A stretch of DNA of 64,000 nucleotides. Origin: Herbihabitans rhizosphaerae (GTDB lineage Bacteria > Actinomycetota > Actinomycetes > Mycobacteriales > Pseudonocardiaceae). Positions 36,701-44,675 of the stretch are shown here, piece after piece. Every line of letters begins with the position of its first letter. The stretch's first letter is position 1. The DNA lies in assembly GCF_004216555.1 (NCBI RefSeq), contig NZ_SGWQ01000016.1, forward strand, positions 62,001 to 126,000. The letters are read 5' to 3'. The notes under the pieces were generated by a model. It saw only the letters and a program-made list of their open reading frames with translations. It searched no databases and was not told the DNA's origin. The position numbers and the translations under genes are program-made.

Positions 36701-37681
36701 GGCCTGCGCCGCGAGCACTACGACGTGTTCGACTGCGCGATGGGCGAGCGGTCGATCCAGCCGATGGGGCACGTGCGGATGATGGCGGCGGTGCAGCCGT
36801 TCCTGTCCGGCGCGATCTCCAAGACGGTGAACATGCCGGAGGCGGCCACCGTCGAGGAGGTCGAGGAGATCTACTTCGAGGGCTGGAAGCTCGGCCTCAA
36901 GGCGCTGGCGATCTACCGGGACAACTGCAAGGTCGGCCAGCCGCTGTCGGCGGGCAAGGGCGGCACGAAGGAAGCGGAGCCAGAGAAGATCGTCGAGTAC
37001 CGCCCGGTCCGCAAGCGGCTGCCGAAGAAGCGCCCCTCGCAGACCGTGTCGTTCACGGTCGGCGGTGCTGAGGGTTACCTGCACGCGGGTTCGTACCCGG
37101 ACGACGGGCTCGGCGAGATCTTCGTCAAGCTCGGCAAGCAGGGCTCGACGCTGGCCGGTGTGATGGACGCGTTCGCCACGTCGATCTCGGTCGGTCTGCA
37201 GTACGGCATTCCGCTGGAGTTCTACGTCTCGAAGTTCCAGAACCTGCGCTTCGAGCCGGCGGGCATGACCGACGACCCGGACGTGCGGATCGCGACCAGC
37301 CTGATGGACTACCTGTTCCGTCGCCTCGCGCTGGACTACCTGCCGTACGAGAAGCGGGCGCAGCTCGGGATCTTCACCGCCGACGAGCGCTCCGCCCAGG
37401 TCGCCAGCGACTACGGCGACTTCGGGGGCGACAGCACGGACGTGGATCTGGAGGCGCTGAGCACCTCGGTTGACGCGAGCTCGACCGCGCGCCCCGCGGT
37501 CGAGTCCACTGTGGACGCCGAGCCGGAGGTGCGGGAGGCGCACAGCTCCACCGAGTTGCTGGAGCTGCAGCTCGGCAAGGCGGCCGACGCGCCGCTGTGC
37601 ATGACCTGCGGCACGAAGATGCGGCCGGCCGGCTCGTGCTACGTGTGCGAGGGCTGCGGCTCCACCTCCGGCTGCAGCTGA
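33770..37681 (+). CDS. nrdJ: Adenosylcobalamin-dependent ribonucleotide reductase NrdJ with intein
   Basis: The ATG at 33770 is preceded by GAGGGAGAGGGA, preferred over the ATG at 33605 that overlaps nrdR. The precursor has 1303 residues: N-extein 1-161, intein 162-515, C-extein from Cys516, leaving 949 residues after splicing. The class II reductase makes deoxynucleotides using B12 and needs no oxygen. Visible are GGSGAGLNLSRIRSS, the active-site stretch NPCSEYMHLDNSSCNLASLNL, PTGTIGLMMDCDTTGIEP, and a C-terminal zinc-like CMTCGTKM...CYVCEGCGSTSGC that re-reduces the site. A palindrome lies at 37504-37516. Confidence 0.95.
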   Translation: MTETVGTAATGGAADGSVNGSGGGLRVRRVYTTEGVHPYDEVTWEHRDVVMTNWRDGSVNFEQRGVEFPEFWSVNAVNIVTSKYFRGAVGTPQREHSLKQLIDRVVKTYVGAGEKHGYFATPEDTEIFEHELTWMLMHQVFSFNSPVWFNVGTSSPQQVSACLSYDTLVSTPAGLIPIGRLVEDDAVGTKVYDAHGVTRILATKANGVKDVYRLHAKAGYTLDVTADHLVWKATGDGTGQFVEAGTLRPGDQLEWHRRESYGEGEFTFNDMWEAALAGWLQADGSVACYDGRLRIEAITVTDAELDWVRGTIDQVFPGAYWSETKVPTQSTELDCRRTKLYGKQLRPFVEKWDLLRRGVDMEVPPALFTAPLPVVTAYLQSLFQAEGYVSARERSTLVGLDMVGEKHVRGVQSLLMRYGIFSRVRFKRDVRDNRLGCWSLGIQNAGDRLTFATEIGFIDPVKAAKLESSFDKPGRATRPTKRLEIDRIESLGAMDVYDIQTESGEFLAGNLRVHNCFILAVDDTMDSILNWYKEEGLIFKGGSGAGLNLSRIRSSKELLSSGGTASGPVSFMRGADASAGTIKSGGATRRAAKMVVLDVDHPDVEEFIETKAREENKIRALRDAGFDMDLGGTDITSVQYQNANNSVRVSDEFMHAVESSGEFGLRSRTTGEAIETVDAKKLFRKLATAAWECADPGIQYDDTINAWHTCPESGRITASNPCSEYMHLDNSSCNLASLNLMKFLREDGTFDAETFAKAVEIVITAMDISITFADFPTDPIGETTRKFRQLGIGYANLGALLMATGHAYDSDGGRALSASITSLMTGTAYRRSAELAAVVGPYEGYKRNADAHQKVMRRHAAANDLIRTYHSNDATVQQLATREWQAGLEIGARKGWRNAQASVLAPTGTIGLMMDCDTTGIEPDLALVKFKKLVGGGSMQIVNQTVPRALTSLGYQDEQVEAIVEYVAEHGHVIDAPGLRREHYDVFDCAMGERSIQPMGHVRMMAAVQPFLSGAISKTVNMPEAATVEEVEEIYFEGWKLGLKALAIYRDNCKVGQPLSAGKGGTKEAEPEKIVEYRPVRKRLPKKRPSQTVSFTVGGAEGYLHAGSYPDDGLGEIFVKLGKQGSTLAGVMDAFATSISVGLQYGIPLEFYVSKFQNLRFEPAGMTDDPDVRIATSLMDYLFRRLALDYLPYEKRAQLGIFTADERSAQVASDYGDFGGDSTDVDLEALSTSVDASSTARPAVESTVDAEPEVREAHSSTELLELQLGKAADAPLCMTCGTKMRPAGSCYVCEGCGSTSGCS
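34253..35314 (+). other. Intein with LAGLIDADG homing endonuclease inside NrdJ
   Basis: The 354-residue in-frame insertion begins with Cys1 (CLSYDTLVSTPAG) and ends RVHN (His353, Asn354) before Cys+1 of the extein. Block B holds TADH (His67). The DOD endonuclease is present with LAGWLQADG (Asp122) and a second motif LQSLFQAEG (Glu225); splicing residues are all intact. Removing it joins SPQQVSA to CFILAVDD, the usual RNR sequence around a conserved redox cysteine. Codon choice in this stretch looks less GC-biased than in the exteins, consistent with later arrival. Confidence 0.95.
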
Positions 37682-37690
37682 CGTGACACC

Positions 37691-37727
37691 CGGGATGGGA
37701 GCCGGTATCGTGCCGGCTCCCATCCCG
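37691..37727 (+). terminator. Terminator after nrdJ
   Basis: Perfect 15-base arms CGGGATGGGAGCCGG (37691-37705) and complement (37713-37727) flank a 7-base loop, ten bases after the nrdJ stop and 20 bases before the next gene. Confidence 0.85.
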
Positions 37728-37746
37728 TTGCCGCGTAAGGAAAGTA

Positions 37747-38457
37747 ATGGCTGAACACCAGAGCGTGGCCGACGCCGTGCGGAAGTCGCACGCGCGGCTG
37801 TCGACTGTCCTCGGTGGACTCGACGACGGTGCGGCACGCGGGCCGTCTCTGCTGCCGGGGTGGTCGCGCGGGCATGTGCTGACCCACATCCAGGACGTGG
37901 CGCGGGCGTTCGCCAGGCAGGCCGAGTACGCCAGGGCCGGCGAGCTGGTCGAGGTGTACGACGGCGGCCGGCCCGCTCGCGACGCGTCGATCGAGGCCGG
38001 TGCCGGCCGGCCCGCCGCCGAGCTGGCGACCGCCGTGACCGAGGCGATCGGCGAGCTGGAGCGGGTCTGGGACGGCCTGGACGGTGAGGACTGGTCGCGC
38101 CCGGTGCGGTACCGCCATGGCACCGTGCTGGACACGGTGTACGCGCAGTGGCGCGAGGTGGAGATCCACACCGTGGACCTCGCGCTCGACTACTCGCACA
38201 CCGAGTGGACGCCCGAGTTCTGCGCGCACACGCTGGACTTCCTGGCGCCACGCGCGCCCGCGGGTGTGACCCTGCGGCTCGAACCGGAGGACTCCGCGCG
38301 GACGCGGGCGTGGGGGAGCGGCCCGACCGTCACGGTGCGCGGGCGGCTCACCGAGATCACCGCGTGGCTGGCCGGGCGGCCCGCCGACGGTGTCAGCTCC
38401 GACACCGGCACACCGCCGGAGCTGGGTCCGTGGCCGCCGCACCCGTCGCCCCGATGA
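37747..38457 (+). CDS. Mycothiol-dependent maleylpyruvate isomerase-like protein
   Basis: The 236-residue product has the DinB-like MDMPI_N four-helix bundle: LLPGWSRGHVLTHIQDVARAF carries the first metal His and YAQWREVEIHTVDLALDY the Glu and second His. A C-terminal MDMPI_C/SCP-like domain (about 160-225) ends with GRLTEITAWLAGRPAD. The family uses mycothiol, the actinobacterial thiol, for isomerase, detoxification or transferase reactions; the true substrate here is unknown. Its stop overlaps the next start (ATGA). Confidence 0.9.
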   Translation: MAEHQSVADAVRKSHARLSTVLGGLDDGAARGPSLLPGWSRGHVLTHIQDVARAFARQAEYARAGELVEVYDGGRPARDASIEAGAGRPAAELATAVTEAIGELERVWDGLDGEDWSRPVRYRHGTVLDTVYAQWREVEIHTVDLALDYSHTEWTPEFCAHTLDFLAPRAPAGVTLRLEPEDSARTRAWGSGPTVTVRGRLTEITAWLAGRPADGVSSDTGTPPELGPWPPHPSPR

Positions 38458-39104
38458 CCGGGCAGGCCGTCGCGGACCTGTACGACGCGTTCGCCGGGTA
38501 TCCGCTCCGGTCCACGATCGAGGGGTGCGCGCACTGCGTGACCGAGGCCGACCAGGCCGCGCTGCGGTCCGCCCCGTTGCCCGAGCTGACCGCGGAATCG
38601 TTGTCCCGCTTCGGTTTCAAGGCGCTCACCACTTGGGGCGACGTGGACGATCTGCGGCACTTCCTGCCCAGGATGCTCGAGATCGCCGTCACCGACGACG
38701 GGTGGGACCTGCACGCGACGTTCGTCAAGCTGGCCACCGCGCGGTGGTGGGACTGGCCGGACGGGGAGCGGCGCGCGATCGAACGGTATGCCGACGCGCT
38801 GTGGCTGCACGTGCTGACGTTGATGCCCACCAGCCGGTCCGCCGCCGATGTGCTGGACGCGTTCGGCACCGCGTTCGAGGACCTGACGCCGTTCCTCGTG
38901 ATCTGGCGTGCCGAGGCCACCGAGCCGGCTCGGTGCCAGCTTGCCGACCTGCTGCTGAACAGACCGTCCGGTTTGGACAGTCACCTCGCCGACTGGCTGG
39001 CCGAGCCGGAGACCCGGCAGGCGATCGAGGCAGGCTTCTTCGCCGCCGGCTCGCCCGACGCGGCGCGGCTGCTGTCCGATGCCTACGACGTGCTCGGCCG
39101 GTAG
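38454..39104 (+). CDS. Conserved hypothetical protein coupled to the MDMPI gene
   Basis: The 216-residue product starts at ATG 38454 inside the previous stop. It is a helical soluble protein with a CAHC motif near residue 22-25 (EGCAHCVTEADQAAL) and conserved-looking FGFKALTTWGDVDDLRHFLPRMLE and ATARWWDWPDGERRAIERYADALW segments. This pattern occurs in actinobacterial proteins of unknown function. There is no membrane or signal segment. The 3' end overlaps the convergent deaminase gene by 22 bases. Confidence 0.75.
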   Translation: MTGQAVADLYDAFAGYPLRSTIEGCAHCVTEADQAALRSAPLPELTAESLSRFGFKALTTWGDVDDLRHFLPRMLEIAVTDDGWDLHATFVKLATARWWDWPDGERRAIERYADALWLHVLTLMPTSRSAADVLDAFGTAFEDLTPFLVIWRAEATEPARCQLADLLLNRPSGLDSHLADWLAEPETRQAIEAGFFAAGSPDAARLLSDAYDVLGR

Positions 39105-39523
39105 TAGCCCTCGACCGGTACCCGCGCCTCGTCGAACAGGGCGGGGCCTTCCTGTGGCACGGCAGGGAATCCGGTGCCCGGTGGCTTGAGCGTGGCGAGC
39201 TGATCGCCGGACAGTGCGAACACCACGCGGCCGAGCCCCGAGCGGTCGATCGCGCCGGCGCACATGCCGCACGGCTGGCAACTCGTGTACATCGTGGTGG
39301 CCGCCGCCGTCTCCGCGTCCAACTCGCGGGCCGCCCACCTGGCCAGCTTCTGCTCCGGGTGCGCCGAGATGTCCCCGTCGGTGATCGTGGTGTTGCGCTC
39401 CTCGGCGAGCACGTCACCGTGCGGTCCGACGAGCAGCGAGCCGAACGGCGGGTTGCCCGACGCGTGCGCTTCGCCGGACAGCTCGATCGCCCGGCGCAGG
39501 AACGCCTCTTCTGCCGGTGTCAT
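39083..39523 (-). CDS. Nucleoside/cytidine deaminase-like zinc enzyme
   Basis: The ATG at 39523 overlaps the stop of the upstream oxidoreductase gene (ATGA); 146 residues. The CMP/dCMP deaminase fold shows the zinc set: HPE in DISAHPEQK and PCGMC in CQPCGMCAGAI, plus FGSLLVGPHGDVLAEERN at the N terminus. It groups with guanine deaminase-like and general nucleoside deaminases (the TadA-like PCxxC form); it is not clearly tRNA-specific TadA. The substrate is uncertain. Confidence 0.85.
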   Translation of the reverse strand: MTPAEEAFLRRAIELSGEAHASGNPPFGSLLVGPHGDVLAEERNTTITDGDISAHPEQKLARWAARELDAETAAATTMYTSCQPCGMCAGAIDRSGLGRVVFALSGDQLATLKPPGTGFPAVPQEGPALFDEARVPVEGYYRPSTS

Positions 39524-40374
39524 GATCGCTCCGTCCGTAGAATGCCTTGCGCCGCAACGATTTCCAGTGCGCGCCAGGCCTGCTCGGGGTGCCGGGTCTC
39601 TTCCGGATCGCCGTGGAAGGGGTCGAGCAGCACGTCGGTCGCATCGAGCAGCCGCAGCCGATCGACGTCCTCGACGACCTGCTCGAGCGAGCCTTCGCCG
39701 GCCAGCCGCTCGTGGTCGTCCAGCGGCGTGTCGGTGATGCGCAGCATGATCCTCGGCGTGAGCGCCGGCACCGGTCGCGCCTGCTCGTCGGCGGCGATCT
39801 TGAGCCGGTCGACCCGGTCGGGCAACCAGGTCGCGCCGAACCGCAACGGGTGCCAGGCGTCGCCGACCCGCACCGCCCGGCGGATCCCCGCGTCGCTGTT
39901 GCCGCCCACCCAGATCGGGATCCGGCCGGCGCGATAGTCCCGCTCGTCGAGCCACGCGGCGCGCACCGCGTCCAGGTACTCGTCGGTGATCGCGCCGCGC
40001 CGGGTGAACGGGACGCCGAGCGCCTCGTACTCCTGGCGCGCCCAGCCGATCCCCACGCCGAGCACCAGCCGTCCGCCGGACAGGTCGTTCAGGTTGGCCG
40101 CCATCCGCGCGATCAGCAGCGGGTGCCGGTACGGCACGATCAGCACGGTGGTGCCCAGCCGCACCCGGTCGGTGATCCCGGCCAGCCACGCCAGCGTGGT
40201 GAACGGCTCGTAGAACGGTGCCGGGTACTGCTCGGCCACGTCGGGCGTGATCGCCACGTGGTCGGAGATCATCAGCAGGTCGTAGCCGAGGCCCTCCACG
40301 GTGCGCGCCCACTCGCGCAGCACGCCCGGGTCGGTGCCGGGGCCGAAGTTCGGGACATTCACGCCGATTCGCAC
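39520..40374 (-). CDS. LLM class F420-dependent oxidoreductase
   Basis: The 284-residue product has the luciferase-like TIM barrel: RIGVNVPNFGPGTDPGVLREWARTVEGLGYDLLMISDHV, then TDRVRLGTTVLIVPYRHPLLIARMAANLNDLSGGRLVLGVGIGWARQEYEALG, the standard F420-binding set, and PIWVGGNSDAGIRRAVRVGDAWHP. F420 use is inferred from the family and the actinobacterial setting. It is coupled to the deaminase gene and divergent from an Lrp regulator 93 bases away. Confidence 0.92.
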   Translation of the reverse strand: MRIGVNVPNFGPGTDPGVLREWARTVEGLGYDLLMISDHVAITPDVAEQYPAPFYEPFTTLAWLAGITDRVRLGTTVLIVPYRHPLLIARMAANLNDLSGGRLVLGVGIGWARQEYEALGVPFTRRGAITDEYLDAVRAAWLDERDYRAGRIPIWVGGNSDAGIRRAVRVGDAWHPLRFGATWLPDRVDRLKIAADEQARPVPALTPRIMLRITDTPLDDHERLAGEGSLEQVVEDVDRLRLLDATDVLLDPFHGDPEETRHPEQAWRALEIVAAQGILRTERS

Positions 40375-40467
40375 GCCGTTCAGCCTATGCGGCGAGCTTG
40401 CCGCCTTGAAGAGACTCCTCGCGGTAGTCGCCCGTCACAGCCGTGGATCTGCCGGTAGTTTGGCGAT

Positions 40468-40929
40468 ATGGCCGAGACTCTTGATTCGACGGACTGGGCG
40501 ATCCTGGCCGAGCTGCAGTGCGACGGCCGGCTGCCGTTCACCGAACTCGCCAGGCGGGTGAGCCTGAGCGCGTCGGCCGCCACCGAGCGGGTGCGGCGGC
40601 TGGAGTCGATCGGCGTGATCACCGGCTATCGCGCGACCGTCGACCTGGAGAAGGTCGGCTACCCGGTGCTCGCCGTGGTGCGGTTGAAGTACCCGGGAAG
40701 CAAGCACCAGCCGCTGCATCGCTTGCTGGACAAGCGTTTCGAGATCCTGGAGTGTCTGCGCACCACCGGCGAGGACTGCTACCTGTTGAAGATCGCGGCC
40801 GGTTCGATGTCCGAGCTGGAGCGGGTGGTGGACGAGCTGGCCGCGTTCGGCAGCACGACGACGAACATCGTGTACGGCCAGACTCTGTCCTACCGCGGTC
40901 CGCGTCAGAACATGCCGTGCGGAACCTGA
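40468..40929 (+). CDS. Lrp/AsnC family transcriptional regulator
   Basis: The 153-residue product is of normal family length. The N-terminal helix-turn-helix (DSTDWAILAELQCDGRLPFTELARRVSLSASAATERVRRLESIGVITGYRATVD) and C-terminal RAM/ACT ligand domain are both complete. It is divergent from the F420 oxidoreductase/deaminase pair, its likely target. The 3' end overlaps the convergent SnoaL-like gene by 25 bases. Confidence 0.94.
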   Translation: MAETLDSTDWAILAELQCDGRLPFTELARRVSLSASAATERVRRLESIGVITGYRATVDLEKVGYPVLAVVRLKYPGSKHQPLHRLLDKRFEILECLRTTGEDCYLLKIAAGSMSELERVVDELAAFGSTTTNIVYGQTLSYRGPRQNMPCGT

Positions 40930-41285
40930 TCCGGCTCAGGGACCGGTTGCACCACGTCCCAGTGCTCCACGATCTTGTCGTCGACGAACCGCAGGATGTC
41001 GACCACGGCCATGCCGCGCTCCTCGCCGGGCGGCACCAGGTTGTAGTGGACCACGACGTGGTCGTGGTCGGCGATGGCGCGCTTCATGTCCAGCCGCGCC
41101 TCGGTCATTCCGGAGTCGGCGATGAACTGGACGAAGGCGTCCCGCCCGGACGGGTTTCCCGGGCCGTGCTCCAGGAAGTCCTTGTGCAGCAGGGCACGCA
41201 GCGGTTCGAGGTTGCCCTTGTCGACCTCGGCGAAGCAGTGCAGGACGAGTTCTCGGTTGCGCTCGGCGCGCTCGTTGTCGTTCAT
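40905..41285 (-). CDS. SnoaL-like (NTF2 fold) protein
   Basis: The 126-residue product fits the SnoaL/ketosteroid-isomerase-like fold: NRELVLHCFAEVDKGNLEPLRALLHKDFLEHGPGNPSGRDAFVQFIAD, the strand HDHVVVHYNLVPPGEERGMAVVDILRFVDDKIVEHWDVVQPVPEP. The last element is the standard SnoaL ending. Such proteins are often isomerases, cyclases or binding proteins; nothing shows the ligand here. It is divergent from an XRE regulator 86 bases away, its likely controller. Confidence 0.9.
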   Translation of the reverse strand: MNDNERAERNRELVLHCFAEVDKGNLEPLRALLHKDFLEHGPGNPSGRDAFVQFIADSGMTEARLDMKRAIADHDHVVVHYNLVPPGEERGMAVVDILRFVDDKIVEHWDVVQPVPEPDQVPHGMF

Positions 41286-41371
41286 GCCTCGACTAGACCC
41301 GCCGCGGCACGTGCTGTCGATGACCTGACAGGTAATGGCGGCGCCGCACGGCGACGGGCGAGACTGCGGGT

Positions 41372-42142
41372 ATGAACGGTGATCGTCCGGTCGGCGAGCT
41401 GTTGCGCGAGTGGCGACACCGGCGCCGGCTCAGCCAGCTCGACCTGGCCATCCAGGCCGGCGTGTCGGCCCGGCACGTGAGCTTCGTGGAGACCGGCCGG
41501 ACCGTGCCGAGCCGCGAGATGGTGCTGCACCTGGCCGAGCACCTCGGCGTTCCGCTGCGCGAGCGCAACCGGCTGCTGGTCGCCGCCGGCCACGCGCCGG
41601 TGTACCGCCAGCGGCCACTGGAGGATCCCGATCTCGCCACCGCGCTGGACGCCGTGCGGCAGGTGCTGGACGGCCACGAGCCGTATCCGGCGCTCGCCGT
41701 GGACCGGCGGTGGAACCTGTTGCTGGCCAACTCCGCGATGGAGGTCTTCTTCGACGGCGTCGAGCCCGCGCTGCTGGCGTCGCCGGTCAACATGATGCGG
41801 CTCGCCCTGCACCCGAAGGGCCTGGCGCCGAGGCTGCGCAATCCTGATCAGGTGCGCGCGTTCCTGCTGAGCCGGCTGGCCCGGCAGGCCGGCGCGTCCG
41901 GCGATCCCGTGCTCGCCGAGCTGTACGCGGAACTGGTGGTCTTCGGTGACGGGGAACCGCCGCCACCGGACCCGGCCGAGGTCACGTTGCCCATCCGGAT
42001 CGAGCACCGTGGCGCGGAGCTGTGCTTCTTCAGCACGATCACGACGTTCGGCGCGGCCTTCGACGTCACGCTCGACGACATCGCGGTGGAGGCGTACTTC
42101 CCGGCCGACGAGCGGACCGCGGCGTACCTGCGCGACGGGTAA
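41372..42142 (+). CDS. XRE family regulator with MmyB-like C-terminal domain
   Basis: The 256-residue product has an N-terminal Cro/CI helix-turn-helix (GELLREWRHRRRLSQLDLAIQAGVSARHVSFVETGRTVPSREMVLHLAEHL, about 7-60) followed by a PAS-like MmyB ligand domain (about 95-250, with YPALAVDRRWNLLLANSAMEVFF and HPKGLAPRLRNP). MmyB-like regulators are common in actinomycetes; several sense fatty acids or control short-chain dehydrogenases. It is divergent from the SnoaL-like gene. Confidence 0.93.
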   Translation: MNGDRPVGELLREWRHRRRLSQLDLAIQAGVSARHVSFVETGRTVPSREMVLHLAEHLGVPLRERNRLLVAAGHAPVYRQRPLEDPDLATALDAVRQVLDGHEPYPALAVDRRWNLLLANSAMEVFFDGVEPALLASPVNMMRLALHPKGLAPRLRNPDQVRAFLLSRLARQAGASGDPVLAELYAELVVFGDGEPPPPDPAEVTLPIRIEHRGAELCFFSTITTFGAAFDVTLDDIAVEAYFPADERTAAYLRDG

Positions 42143-42202
42143 CGGGTCGCCCGCCGTGCCGATAACGCCCGTGTCGGGGGACCTGCCGGAAGGGGTGCCG
42201 TC

Positions 42203-43117
42203 GTGCGCAAACTCCTGGTCGTTCTGGCCGCCGTGCTGCTGTCCGTGCTGCTCGCGCCGACAGCCGTGGCGCAGCGGTTCCCGGACCGGATCCCGCTGCC
42301 GAACGGGTTCTTCCCGGAGGGGATCGCGATCGGCAAGGGCACCGCGTTCTACGTCGGATCGCTCGCCACCGGGGCGATCTATCGCGGTGATCTGCGCACC
42401 GGCCGGGGTGCGGTACTGGCTCCCGGCGATTCGTCGCGGCCGCGGCGCAGCACGATCGGGCTGGAGGTGGACTCTCGCGAGCGGGTGTGGGTCGCCGGCG
42501 GAGTGTCCGGCGACGTGCGGGTGCACGACGGCCGCACCGGCGCGCTGCTCGCCGTCTATCCGGTGACCGCGCGCCCGAACCCGTTCGTCAACGACCTCGT
42601 GGTGACCGACAACGCCGTGTACGCCACCGACTCCGCCTACCCCGAGCTGCACGTGATCCCGCTGCGGCACGGCGGCGGGCTGCCCGATCCGAGTGCCGCG
42701 CACACCGTGCCACTGTCCGGCCCGGCGGCCGACCCGGACTTCAACAACGGCGTCGAGTCCACAATGGACGGTCAGCTGGTGATCGTGAACCGGGTGGGCG
42801 AGTTGATGAAGGTGAACCCTCGCACCGGGGCGAGCGCGCTGGTGGACCTTGGCGGCTACCTGGTCACCAACGGCGACGGGCTGGTGCGCCGGGGCAACAC
42901 GCTGTACGTGGTGCGCAACATGGTCAACACGGTGTCCGTGCTGCGACTGGACCCGCACGCCACCCAGGGCACGCTGCTGTGGGAGGTCACCAGTCCGGCG
43001 CTGCGCATCCCGACCACCGGCGACCTGTTCGGCTCCTCGCTGTACGTGGTGAACGCGCGGTTCGACACGCCGCCCGGTCCGGACGTGGACTACGACGTGG
43101 TTCGGCTGCCCGCCTAG
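42203..43117 (+). CDS. Exported SMP-30-like beta-propeller protein
   Basis: The GTG at 42203 (GGAAGGGG upstream) gives 304 residues. A signal peptide ends at PTAVA (about residue 23). The repeats FFPEGIAIGKGTAFYVGSLATGAIYRGDLRTG, NPFVNDLVVTDNAVYATDSAYPEL and LVTNGDGLVRRGNTLYVVRNMVNTVSVL are those of SMP-30/NHL-like propellers. It is not close to the propellers at 17856 or 28800, which have other domain ends. It lies 60 bases after the XRE gene. A palindrome GTCCACAATGGAC is inside at 42767-42779. Confidence 0.8.
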   Translation: MRKLLVVLAAVLLSVLLAPTAVAQRFPDRIPLPNGFFPEGIAIGKGTAFYVGSLATGAIYRGDLRTGRGAVLAPGDSSRPRRSTIGLEVDSRERVWVAGGVSGDVRVHDGRTGALLAVYPVTARPNPFVNDLVVTDNAVYATDSAYPELHVIPLRHGGGLPDPSAAHTVPLSGPAADPDFNNGVESTMDGQLVIVNRVGELMKVNPRTGASALVDLGGYLVTNGDGLVRRGNTLYVVRNMVNTVSVLRLDPHATQGTLLWEVTSPALRIPTTGDLFGSSLYVVNARFDTPPGPDVDYDVVRLPA

Positions 43118-43126
43118 GGTCGACAT

Positions 43127-43396
43127 GTGCGGGTCATCCGCTGCTCGGCGCCTTCGCGGTGGTGTGCCGGCTCGGTGACGCCCAGAGACCCTGGTGACGC
43201 CGGCCGGCGAGCCGGTGCAGGTCTGGGCCTGGCTCGACGAACGAGCGGGAATGGTGCGGGCCCGCCAGTTCGCGCCGAGCGAGGGCAAGCCGGACGACGA
43301 GGCGTGCGGATCGGCGTCGGCACGGGGTCGGTGATCAAGGTGCGTCCCCGCGGCTCCGGCATCGACCTCGGCGGGCGGTGCCTGATCACCGGGTGA
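43127..43396 (+). pseudogene. Decayed PhzF family gene
   Basis: Fragments of a PhzF-like isomerase can be read in different frames: CAGHPLLGAFAVVCRLGD near 43133-43180 (the family's GHPTLG motif), then LVTPAGEPVQVWAWLDERAGMVRARQFAPSEGKPDDEACGSAS (the FAP...DPATGSA region), then GSVIKVRPRGSGIDLGGRCLITG (the C-terminal strands). Large parts of a normal protein of about 280 residues are missing and at least two frame changes are needed. It is therefore a remnant, ending inside the 3' end of the adenosine deaminase gene. Confidence 0.7.
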
Positions 43397-44399
43397 ACCG
43401 AGCCTCGACCGCGTCGATCTCCGCGAGGAGCGTGGCGCGCAGCTCGTCGTCGCAGAACGCGGCGCGCACGCCGGCACGGGCCAGGTCGGCCAGGTCGCTT
43501 CGGCCGAGCCCGAACTCGGTGTGGCACAACAGGTATTCGCCGTTGAGGTCGCAGTGGAACATGCCGGGGTCGTCGGTGTTGATGGTGACCGGCACGCCCG
43601 CGTCGAGCAGCCTCGGCAGCGGGTGGCTCGCCAGGTCGGCGACCACCCGAGTGCGCAGGTTCGACGTCGGGCACACCTCCAGCGGGATGGCGTGCTCGGC
43701 CAGGTGCGCCAGCAGCTTCTCGTCTTTCACCGCGCTCGTGCCGTGGCCGATCCGCTCGGCACGCAGGTCGTTCAGCGCCGACCAGATCGACTCCGGCCCG
43801 GTGGTCTCGCCCGCGTGCGGCACGCTGTGCAGCCCGGCTTCGCGGGCGATCGCGAACGCGCGGGCGTACCGGCCGCGCGGTTGGCCGATCTCCGGCCCGC
43901 CGAGGCCGAAGCCGACCGTCCCCTGTGGACGCCGGCGCACCGCGAAGTCGACGGTGACCATGCCGTCCGGCTCGTCGCCCGGCGCCGGAATGTCGAAGAT
44001 CCAGGCCAGGTGCACGCCGTGCTCGGCGAGTGCGGCCGCCCTGCCGCCCTCGAGCGCCTCGGCCAGTTCGTCGACGTCCATGCCGCGGCACAGGTGGCTG
44101 TGCGCGCTGACGGTCACCTCGGCGTAGCGCACGTTGTTGGCGGCGAGATCGGCGGCGAGCCCGTCGATCAGCGTGCGAATGTCGGCTCCGGTGCGCACCA
44201 GGCCGTTGACCGTCACGTACACGTCGATGAAGTGCGCGAAGTCGGTGAACTCGTAGAACGCGCGCAGTTCGTGCTCGTCGACCGGCACGCCGCATTCCGG
44301 GTGCCGCCGCGACAGTCGCAGCACGGTGTCGGAGGATGCGGAGCCGAGTAGATGCACGTGCGACTCGACTTTGGGCAGCGCGGCGACGAACGACCTCAT
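43386..44399 (-). CDS. Adenosine deaminase family protein
   Basis: The 337-residue metal-dependent amidohydrolase carries the full ADA set: HxH in ESHVHLLGS (His14, His16), PHAGET with metal His and catalytic Glu, GHGTSA with the second catalytic His, and NTDDPGMF with the Asp pair. The first motif reads ESHVHL rather than ELHVHL, so adenosine specificity is not certain; some relatives act on adenine or aminodeoxyfutalosine. It purges or recycles purines in the cytosol. It stands alone. Confidence 0.88.
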   Translation of the reverse strand: MRSFVAALPKVESHVHLLGSASSDTVLRLSRRHPECGVPVDEHELRAFYEFTDFAHFIDVYVTVNGLVRTGADIRTLIDGLAADLAANNVRYAEVTVSAHSHLCRGMDVDELAEALEGGRAAALAEHGVHLAWIFDIPAPGDEPDGMVTVDFAVRRRPQGTVGFGLGGPEIGQPRGRYARAFAIAREAGLHSVPHAGETTGPESIWSALNDLRAERIGHGTSAVKDEKLLAHLAEHAIPLEVCPTSNLRTRVVADLASHPLPRLLDAGVPVTINTDDPGMFHCDLNGEYLLCHTEFGLGRSDLADLARAGVRAAFCDDELRATLLAEIDAVEARFTR

Positions 44400-44451
44400 A
44401 TCGCCTTTCTACCCCGTGGACACGAACGCATTCCCCGTGGGCGAAAACCCC

Positions 44452-44675
44452 TTGCGTGGTCGCCGAGGCGTCTGTATGGTCGGAGCCATGTTCATCAGCT
44501 GACGCACTCCCGCGCTCTTCAGCGCCGCGCCTGCCGCCTTCTCCGCGGTGGCGCCAGCCATTCAGATCCAGCTGTTTCGCAGCCATTCGTATTCGCGCCC
44601 AGCGGTCTATTCGCCGTGCGCGAAATACGCGAGCCGAAACGGCTATCTCGCTATTCGCAAAATCGGGGAGGCGGC
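44452..44675 (+). promoter_or_regulatory. Promoter, possible leaderless micro-ORF and long structured leader
   Basis: A promoter TTGCGT (44452-44457), 17 bases, TATGGT (44475-44480) predicts transcription start near 44487. An ATG is exactly there: ATGTTCATCAGCTGA (44488-44502) encodes only Met-Phe-Ile-Ser. The remaining leader of about 170 bases has a hairpin GTATTCGCGC (44589-44598) with GCGCGAAATAC (44618-44628) and a repeat CTATTCGC twice, before the GGGGAGG site of the gene at 44676. The layout suggests post-initiation control; the signal is unknown. Confidence 0.55.

Noticed and set aside
33491-38251. A 1586-codon open frame on the minus strand opposite nrdJ, and many similar long antisense frames
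   Set aside because: It mirrors the codon pattern of the plus-strand genes in very GC-rich DNA, has no family motif and no ribosome site, while nrdR/nrdJ on the other strand are unmistakable.
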